Below are positions 57,236 through 64,000 of a stretch of 64,000 nt of DNA, piece by piece. This DNA comes from Agriotes lineatus (taxonomy: Eukaryota; Arthropoda; Insecta; Coleoptera; Elateridae). Location of the stretch: positions 36,448 to 100,447 of the forward strand of contig CALNHX010005809.1 of assembly GCA_940337035.1 (NCBI GenBank), given 5' to 3'. The notes beneath the pieces were generated by a model. It was not told where the DNA came from and searched no databases. It saw only the letters and a list, made by a program, of their open reading frames with translations. The first letter of the stretch is position 1. Each line of letters begins with the position of its first letter. Both the position numbers and the translations under genes were made by a program.

Positions 57236-57352
57236 ATTTTTTAGGATATTGCATTGGTAACTAGCGTTTACATGTTACAAACGAGTCCGGTAGATAAAAT
57301 TTACCGGCCGGTAACTATGTAAACGCTAGTTACCGATGCAGTATCCTAAAAA
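57236..57352. repeat. Palindromic hairpin, adjacent to the previous one
   Basis: TTTTTTAGGATA.TGCAT and GGTAACTAGCGTTTACAT on the left (57236-57278) are inverted at 57310-57352. The tip contains ACGAGTCCGG and CCGGCCGG. Confidence 0.8.
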
Positions 57353-57779
57353 GTATATAAAAACTTTTTTGTTGACAGTTGTAAAAAAGGCTTTCTTAAG
57401 CAGGTAATACCAAGCAGACGGGTTCTCAAAACATATTTTTTATTTTACAACCTTTGTGTTCAAAATACAGTAGACGTACAATCTGGAGAAAGGCGCTGGT
57501 AATAAATTTAAGGGATATCAAGAGTGCACAATGGAAAAAATCCTCTTACATTAGTACACAAGGCAAATATAAGCAGTATGTGTAGCGATAGTGCACTGAA
57601 TTGGATACAGTGCCAAGGCTTCAAGTCAATTTTGATAAATTGGAACACCAGAAACATTAAAATAGCAACGCCCAAGATTCTAAATACACAATTGTGATAC
57701 AAGAGAATCATATCAATATTATTTCGTTGTATTCTGTAATCAATATATGGTAATTTATAGTGATTGTTTAGCATAAAAA
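57353..57779. other. Unassigned DNA
   Basis: No supported feature. Confidence 0.4.
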
Positions 57780-58437
57780 TCTGGTGTGATAGACGCACAC
57801 AACTTCTTTTTACAGTGATCTTGTAATTAGCCAAAATTTGTTTTTTAATTTTTAAGCATTCGTCAAAAAATGTCAAAAATTAGGAATTCTACAGAAACCG
57901 TACAAAATAGAGCGTTAGTTTAAGAGACAAATTTTCTCTAAAATTTTAAGCAGAATTCAAAAATGTAACAATATACCTAGTGTTCTATTTAAAATAGGAG
58001 TTAATAAAAAATAGAAAAAAAATATAGGAAACCCATTTTAGAAGTGTTCAACTAGAAAATCACCTATCTTACATCAATACACATTAAAAATGTAATCAAA
58101 ACTTAAAATTAAAAAAAAATCGTTAGAGCCGTTTTTGAAAAAATCACAAGAGTAAACACCATACTTTCGGCTATGCGAATTTCTTCAAAAGCTTGCTGTT
58201 GCATATACATAGTACACAAAACTTATATATAAAGTTTCAACGTCATACCTCTTTTTATTTTTGGGATACTCTGTTCACATACACACACACACACACATAC
58301 ATAGACACACAGACAGACCAATGAACAAAAACATGTTTTTTGGGTTTAGGGGACTCTAAAACGTGAAGATCTGTTGAAAACTCAATTTCGAATTTTTGGA
58401 GTGAATCCACTACTTCCTTTATTGTAAAAGAAAGTAA
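57780..58437 (-). repeat. Palindrome-headed microsatellite repeat, copy 3
   Basis: Inverted relative to copies 1 and 2. The head is at 58410-58437 and the TG/CA microsatellite is at about 58278-58318. The 3' end is at 57780, and the body aligns by eye along its whole length. It is the only copy here with both a full head and the longer 3' AGTGATCTTG segment shared with copy 1. Confidence 0.85.
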
Positions 58438-60105
58438 TTAAGCTTGAATATGGGGTAGCATTTATATTAAGAAGAGAAGCAAACCTAGCACTTATGTAAA
58501 GCAAGGTTCCTTAATGTGATTATAGTAAATGTATAATATGCATGTACAAACGTTGAAAAAGTGGAGAAAAATGAAAAATTTGATGACCAACTGCAGAGAT
58601 TGTACGGTGAAGTGCAGAACAAAACATTGAACGGGCATAAAAAATACAATGGAAGACCTAAACCTCAAAAATTGGGAATGGTAAAACGGGTAGAGAAAAC
58701 ACAATGGGGTGGGATCAATAAGAATGGAAATTTGTTTGTATTGAAAACAATATATTGTTACGTTTCATTTACGCCGCCGTTCAAATTAGCATTCGATGGT
58801 ATTTCCCGCGCGCTCTGGCCGCGACGACCTCGATATGCATTTATCTTTTAGACACAGATTTTTGTCTTCGGGCGCGTTTCTTTCTGCTTACAGCCGTCAA
58901 GCAGGCATGGTGGTTTAGCATTTTTGGAAGAGCTTTGGTGGATTTTTATTGAAGCTGCTGTTAGTTTTGGTTGTTGGTGAAATGCAAGCCTTCACGTTTA
59001 CGTGTTTCTGATACCCCAAGCTCACGAGAAGGAAGCTTATTCCTACGCTTTGTGCGGATTCTGAATGCGACCACGAGTCATCACATATGGCCTGGATTTT
59101 ATCCAGGGTGAATATTCTAGACGCCCTAAGACTCTCCGTAGTTCTGTATGTTATCGTTGGACTTCTGTTTTCCCTTCATAGCAAGTAGTGCCAGTCATTT
59201 AACGCCCGGTTTCGATCGCTAGAGAGCCAAGAAAATTTTGGGCCAAAAAGCCGTTCTGAGGCAGGTGCTGCATTTGATTGTTCTTCATGTTCACTGCAAC
59301 CGCTGCAGACGATTGCGAGTCGACGTTTTGTTGGACCTTTCGAGGCCGCTTCCCTCTTGATGCAGGCGCTTAATTAGAGCACAAGACAGGACTCGATATG
59401 GAGGTTTTTCTCCTGGTTTGGCATACTAACCTCGCCGTCGCGGTGCAGATCGCGCTGAGACACCAGCTCCGGCCGTATGAATTTATTAGTCAAACGCTTT
59501 GGAACCGCGTTTGCGTTTCCTCCGAGACTGAGCCCCAAAACATCTGCTGGCCAAGTGGCCTGCTAGACAGCCATTTTAATGTGTGCAAAAGTATTTTTGC
59601 AGAATTGTATGTAAAACTGTGAGTATTATTTGCATGTAATTTATTAAATTATAGTATCCTGCGATTCTGATTTGTGCGAACTATTGTGATAATTATGTAT
59701 GCTTTTGTACGGTGATATTTTCTGGAATTATATGATTTTTATGCCAGCTAACAGGTTTGAATTTACTTACGGTTATTTACTGTATTTGCAGCTATCTTTC
59801 AGGAAGTGTATTTGTACGTTAGGTATTGAGCTTATACATTCTCGCTGGAACACCGGGGTGCATTCGCCGTTATTACAAAAATTTGTTGGCGCTGGGCATT
59901 TAATTCTTGTTGTTTAATTTCTTAAAGAGCTGCACGCCTTCTACGACTGAGCTGGCGACCGGCTTTTGCACCTGAGTGTACCTTATTGTAATTTCTTTGG
60001 AAGATTGTCCAGAAAGTAATTAAAAATTTGCTAACAATATGTTGGAGGTAGCTTATTTAAACATTAGCGAATATATAAAATAACATAAACTGCACCACCA
60101 GGAGG
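58438..60105. other. Unassigned DNA, GC-richer in part (possible LTR remnant)
   Basis: 58,750-59,900 is richer in G+C. It starts with TGTTACG and has TTATTACA followed by TTGGCGCTGGGCA near 59,870-59,900, which could be an LTR end plus primer-binding site. A word CTGCGATTCTG.TTT.TGCGA recurs at about 62712. No second LTR or gag/pol frame was found, so the call remains open. Confidence 0.25.
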
Positions 60106-60107
60106 AA

Positions 60108-60270
60108 CACCGGAAGACAAAAAAAAATTAGATGGAAGATCAATCAGAGATGCAGACCTGGGCTCTGACGACATGCTAGTGAGGGCCAAATTTGTAATAA
60201 AATTAAAGTCAAATAAGAAGAGAAAACAACGCGGGAAAAATACAACATATGAGCTGGCTAAAAATTGACG
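60108..60270 (+). pseudogene. LINE endonuclease end fragment
   Basis: The plus strand reads GRSIRDADLGSDDMLVRAKF followed by VIKLKSNKKRKQRGK. This fits the last endonuclease motif of RTE/CR1-like LINEs, (R)S.RdADvgSDHfLV.ak, with the catalytic His replaced by Asp. Only about 50 codons remain. Confidence 0.55.
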
Positions 60271-60504
60271 TGGATATGTGGATCAAGTACCAGACGATCA
60301 TTGAACAGAATTTCTTGGATGTTGTCAGGTTTCCTGGTTCCGCCCTTTTCAATTCTGAACAACGGTTGAGACTTCAATTCGTATTTTGAGACAAGGGTAA
60401 TCATGCCACTTAGAGGACGCTATAATGTAATAATCACTTGGGGCGCAGCCTCACACCCCAAAATTGTATAGATTTGAAAATGGTACCTCGATTTAATGAA
60501 TCAA

Positions 60505-60650
60505 ATACAGCGATCAGTGGTCGCACGTTCAAACTCCGGTGTAGGCACGAGTGTCCTTCTCAGGACTAATCAGGAGTTCCTCCACCTGAGGACGGGAGTA
60601 GCCCAAAATACTCCTGTAACGTCGTGTGGTAAACAGTGGAAAAGGTCCTA
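60505..60650 (+). mobile_element. tRNA-derived SINE, family 2, copy 2 (partial)
   Basis: A box B-like GTTCAAACTCC and the body words GTCCTTCTCAGGACTAATCA, GGACGGGAGTAG, CGTGTGGTAAACA and CAGTGGAAAAGGTCC match 46740-47010. The sequence is cut at 60650 by a MITE, and some SINE-like sequence may resume after 61214. Confidence 0.65.
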
Positions 60651-61212
60651 TACCGGGTGTCCACTTTCAACTGGAACATAGGGTTTTAACATTGCTTTTA
60701 GCAGTTTCATGAATTCCTGCTCGCCAATTCAAGCTACAGAATATATTTCAATGAAGAGAGAAAATTGTTGTGTATCTAACGATATCAAAAATTAAATTAC
60801 TTTCGTCAATTTTCATTGAAAAATATCCCTCACTCTACACAAACTAACCCCACTGTAATATGTTATAATGATACAATTCTCTCTTTGTTATAGTAATCGT
60901 TCATTTTATGAAGTAAAAACTACCGAACTAACTCTGTATGTCATCAACTAACAAATTAATTTGAGGGTAGCTGTCAACTTTTTTCAAGTCAAGGCAATTC
61001 ATTTAAAAAATATTAAAACTTTTGATTAATATTTTTCAATAAAAAATTGACAAAAATAGATTAATTTTTGATACCATTAAATGCGCAATAATTTTCTCTT
61101 TCCATTGATACCAAAAAAAATTCTGTAGGTTGAGTTGGCCTGCAAGAATCCATGAAACTGTTAAAAACAATACTAAATCCCTATGTTCCGGTTTGAAAGT
61201 GGACACCCGGTA
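60651..61212. mobile_element. MITE-5 (562 bp) inserted in SINE-2
   Basis: TACCGGGTGTCCACTTTCAA at the left is inverted at the right. The match extends about 100 bp with small changes, including GGAACATAGGG, TTCATG and ATTC.TG. TA at 60649-60650 and 61213-61214 is the target duplication. The middle is AT-rich and non-coding. Confidence 0.85.
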
Positions 61213-61214
61213 TA

Positions 61215-61690
61215 TACTATATACATATCGCTTACTTCTAAAAATTACATTATTTCAAAGTGCAAAGTGCTTGCCTTTACTAGGTCGCTCTCGTATGTTA
61301 TAACTTATAGTCAGCGTTGAGCAAGGCCGCTGTACGTTAATTTTGAAATTCTGCTAAACATGCAGTTGCGATAGCTGAAATAAATACATTGAACTCTCAT
61401 CAACCAGTGCATCGCAATGCTGGTATACATTTCTCAAATTTTGAAATAAAAATTGAATTTGTTTAATTTGAGGTTAAACAATCTTGCAGAATAAAAGATT
61501 GGATATGGAAACCATTCTTAAATCTAATTGAAGAGAGATATAATGTCGATACATGATACTAGCGGAAACAAAATAGGAAGATAAAACAGAAATTACAAAA
61601 AAATAAGTAAAAAGAACTATGAAATAATACAAGAATACAGCCAGATGAACCACAAGAGGCAGGTAGACAACATAATACGAAAACGCTATA
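61215..61690. other. Unassigned DNA
   Basis: Nothing recognisable. Confidence 0.35.
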
Positions 61691-61699
61691 CGACACCAT

Positions 61700-62450
61700 G
61701 AGGTAATTAGCAGGAAAAGAAACCGCAATAGTTCAGATACGAGACAAAGAAGGGAAACCATTCAATTCCTAATTAGAGGTCCAAATTTATTACAAAATAT
61801 AGGTGTAACAAGAGCAAATATTCAACGAGTTAGAGGAACAGGAATAATTTCATATGAATACAAACGAAATAACCGAGAAAGAAATAATAATACCATTAAT
61901 AAACTTGATGATTCAACAGGTATCGGTGAAATATCCAGCGACATGGTCAAATAGGTATAGAAATAAATATGCAAGTACTGCACTGTTTATTGAAGCAGTG
62001 AAAAAGGTATTCCACAATAAAGAGTGGAAGGATTGATGATCAAAATACCAGAAAATGGAGACAATGGGACAAAAAGTCATTGAAGATGGAAGACGGTGGA
62101 TGCAAAATGGACATTAGATAAAAAATAGGTACCGCACAGGAATCCTTCAACAAATTATGGCAGTTCTAGAAGTTCTAACCATAAAAATAAAGTTTTTAAT
62201 GCTAACGTGAAAAAAGTTCACATATATAGAAATGAATTGTGCGCAATCAACAAAGAAAAAGAATAAACTAAATTCAAATATTACTAAACAAGTGCTAAAG
62301 TATGCTTTCGGAAGAAAAAGAAGATAACAACATCAACCAATACATGGAAAAGAAGCGTAGCAGATGAACTAAAGATTATAAAGAAGAGCTGGAATGAAAT
62401 AAAATATACTGGATAAAATACGAGAAAATGGAAGAATAGTAGATATATAC
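61700..62450 (+). pseudogene. RTE/CR1-like LINE reverse transcriptase remnant
   Basis: Fragments in changing frames keep the LINE order: VQIRDKEGKPFNS, DDSTGIGEISSDMVK (usual GiPAEmlK), LMIKIPENGDNGTK (usual IiKIPKKGDl..C), KVFNANVKKV (usual iFN.NVksVLLYG), then TNTWKRSVADELKIIKKSWN and an NTRKWKN segment. Much of the RT palm between IPKKGD and FN.NVK is deleted, including the catalytic motifs. Heavily broken. Confidence 0.55.
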
Positions 62451-64000
62451 TGTAACGCCTCGATTTGTTTTGACGTTCCTTGTGAACTGCGCCTTCGATT
62501 TTTGATTTCTCATTTCTAAATTAAATAGTCACACTTGCACCTTTTTCTTTCGAACACCGTGTGAAGGAATTTTATTTACGCAAAACGCGCTACATTTGAT
62601 AAGAGCGTACTGAATTTAGAATTTCGAGTTCCTTTTTTTCTGATACCAGCCTTACGATGAGACGACTGTGCCGCGATCAAACGAGACCTATTATAGACTA
62701 TGCATTTTTACTGCGATTCTGTTTTATGCGAACAAACTCTGTGCACGGTGTAAGAAGCGTCGCTTGCAATTCGTTAAGGCCCGTTCTCTAACTTAGGGTA
62801 AGCTCTTCTATGTTAAATAGTTTCTGTACTAATCAAGTAATAATCTTAATGCGGAATATTTTCTGCGGCATTGTTCCGTGGAAGTCATTCGCTGAGCGCA
62901 AAATTCTTGCACGAGCTTTCTAAAACAGTGAGTATCATGTGACTTCAGAAGCTGCTGTAATTTCATATTGGGTGCTGCAATAACGGCGGATTAACTCCAT
63001 ATTACGTTATTAAGAGGCATTTCCTGAATAGGAAAAAAACAAAGCAAGATTTTAATAATCTCAAAACTAACTGAACTGGCAACACTGTTTAATTATAAAT
63101 AGGTAAGGCTGCACTGCATAATAGAAATAACTTTTATCCAATATTCAATATAATATGGTGTTTTATTAGTTCGTTTTAAACTTGCAAACTGGGTTGGTAA
63201 TTTAGCTTGCTTAGATCATATTCCTCGTTATTATCGACACCATGGGTTATAATAAATAACTCACACGTGACATATAAGTACTTTAACTCACTCCCGTGTC
63301 TTATAAATACTTTCGCTAACTACCAATTAATTTTTCACTTTGACTTTTCACAATTAATTGTCAATAGAAAATGTATTGTTATGATATCATAAGATTGGAT
63401 ATAGTTTGATGATCAATACGATAAAAGAATTTGGTAAAGCATTGTAGTCAGTCTTTGCAAAAGTTTAGAATAGAAAAGGTTATTTGAATTAATTTTTAAA
63501 TAGAGATAAAATTTTAAGAAATGAGATTGGAAAGAATAAATTTCATATAGTTTAATTTATAAAGTAAGATGTTAAAAGATAGAAGTTATTTACTACTGAT
63601 ATCAGATACGACAGACCAAATTAAAATATTATAAGATAACAGAGTATGTAGGTTTCAAATGTATATTTTAAAATAGTAAGCATCAATAATTAAAAGACGG
63701 TAGTTAAGAGAGTTGTTTTAGATTATTGAGAATAACAAATTTGGAAATTTGAGAAAAAAATGTAACATAATATTTTGGCGAGTAATAAAATTTTGAAAAC
63801 TTTACTGTTTTATATAAAAATAATGGTCCTGGCATAATAAAAACAGTTAGTAAAGAAATCTACGAGGTCTAAATAAGGTGAAACATGATTATAATGGTGT
63901 ACGAGTAGCAAGATGTCTCAATTAATGAAGAGCTTTGATATATGATAATTTGAATTGGATGAAGAGCATTTACTAATAAACGAAAATATAAGATTTGGAT
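62451..64000. other. Unassigned DNA to window end
   Basis: 62,450-63,000 is GC-richer and starts TGTAACGCC; it is possibly another LTR-like remnant but has no confirmed partner. From 63,100 on the DNA is AT-rich and I see nothing in it. Confidence 0.3.

Overview
This is a stretch of animal, almost certainly insect, nuclear DNA. It is AT-rich and contains no host gene that I can recognise. Nearly everything identifiable is a transposable element or its debris: LOA- and RTE-type LINEs, a Jockey-like fragment, Tc1/mariner-superfamily transposase remnants, TA-flanked MITEs, tRNA-derived SINEs and palindromic hairpin repeats. This mix fits a repeat-rich insect genome. A beetle is my best guess, but no single-copy marker supports the order.

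Layout. 1-11,470: mostly unassigned AT-rich DNA, with a broken Tc1/mariner-type transposase on the minus strand (about 1,150-2,200), one SINE with a clean target-site duplication (5,559-5,932) and a pair of diverged repeats. 11,470-15,200: a hairpin, then an old RTE-type LINE interrupted by a younger 5'-truncated relative. 15,200-26,800: a three-level nest of MITEs (17,340-18,390), LINE scraps, one copy of a three-copy microsatellite-bearing repeat, a foldback MITE and a CpG-rich palindrome array. 26,831-32,630: a structurally complete LOA-type LINE with two long ORFs and 10-bp flanking duplications; this is the only element here that looks recently mobile. 32,640-43,200: a 1.1-kb dispersed repeat, degenerate tandem DNA, a 5'-truncated RTE LINE whose ORF2 has a single amber stop, a possible 9-bp-TSD element, an unidentified protein-like remnant and a MITE with a GC-rich interior. 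43,200-64,000: more hairpins, a long-TIR MITE, a second transposase remnant, a Jockey-like RT fragment, two SINE families, a 57-bp minisatellite, further repeat copies and a MITE inserted in a SINE.

How the parts relate. LINEs supply endonuclease and reverse transcriptase and can mobilise SINE RNAs; Tc1/mariner transposases mobilise TA-flanked MITEs. I cannot pair any particular SINE with a LINE here. The CAGGGTRTT-type ends near 965 and at 44,218/44,760 suggest a link between one transposase remnant and one MITE. No CRISPR array, operon, ribosomal RNA or convincing host tRNA gene was seen.

The most useful observations are the intact LINE, three insertions readable base by base from their duplications, and about a dozen long palindromes from 11 to 57 kb, many with CpG-rich tips. 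I did not find a clearly new biological system. Repeat identities were judged by eye; copy numbers and exact percentages were not computed.
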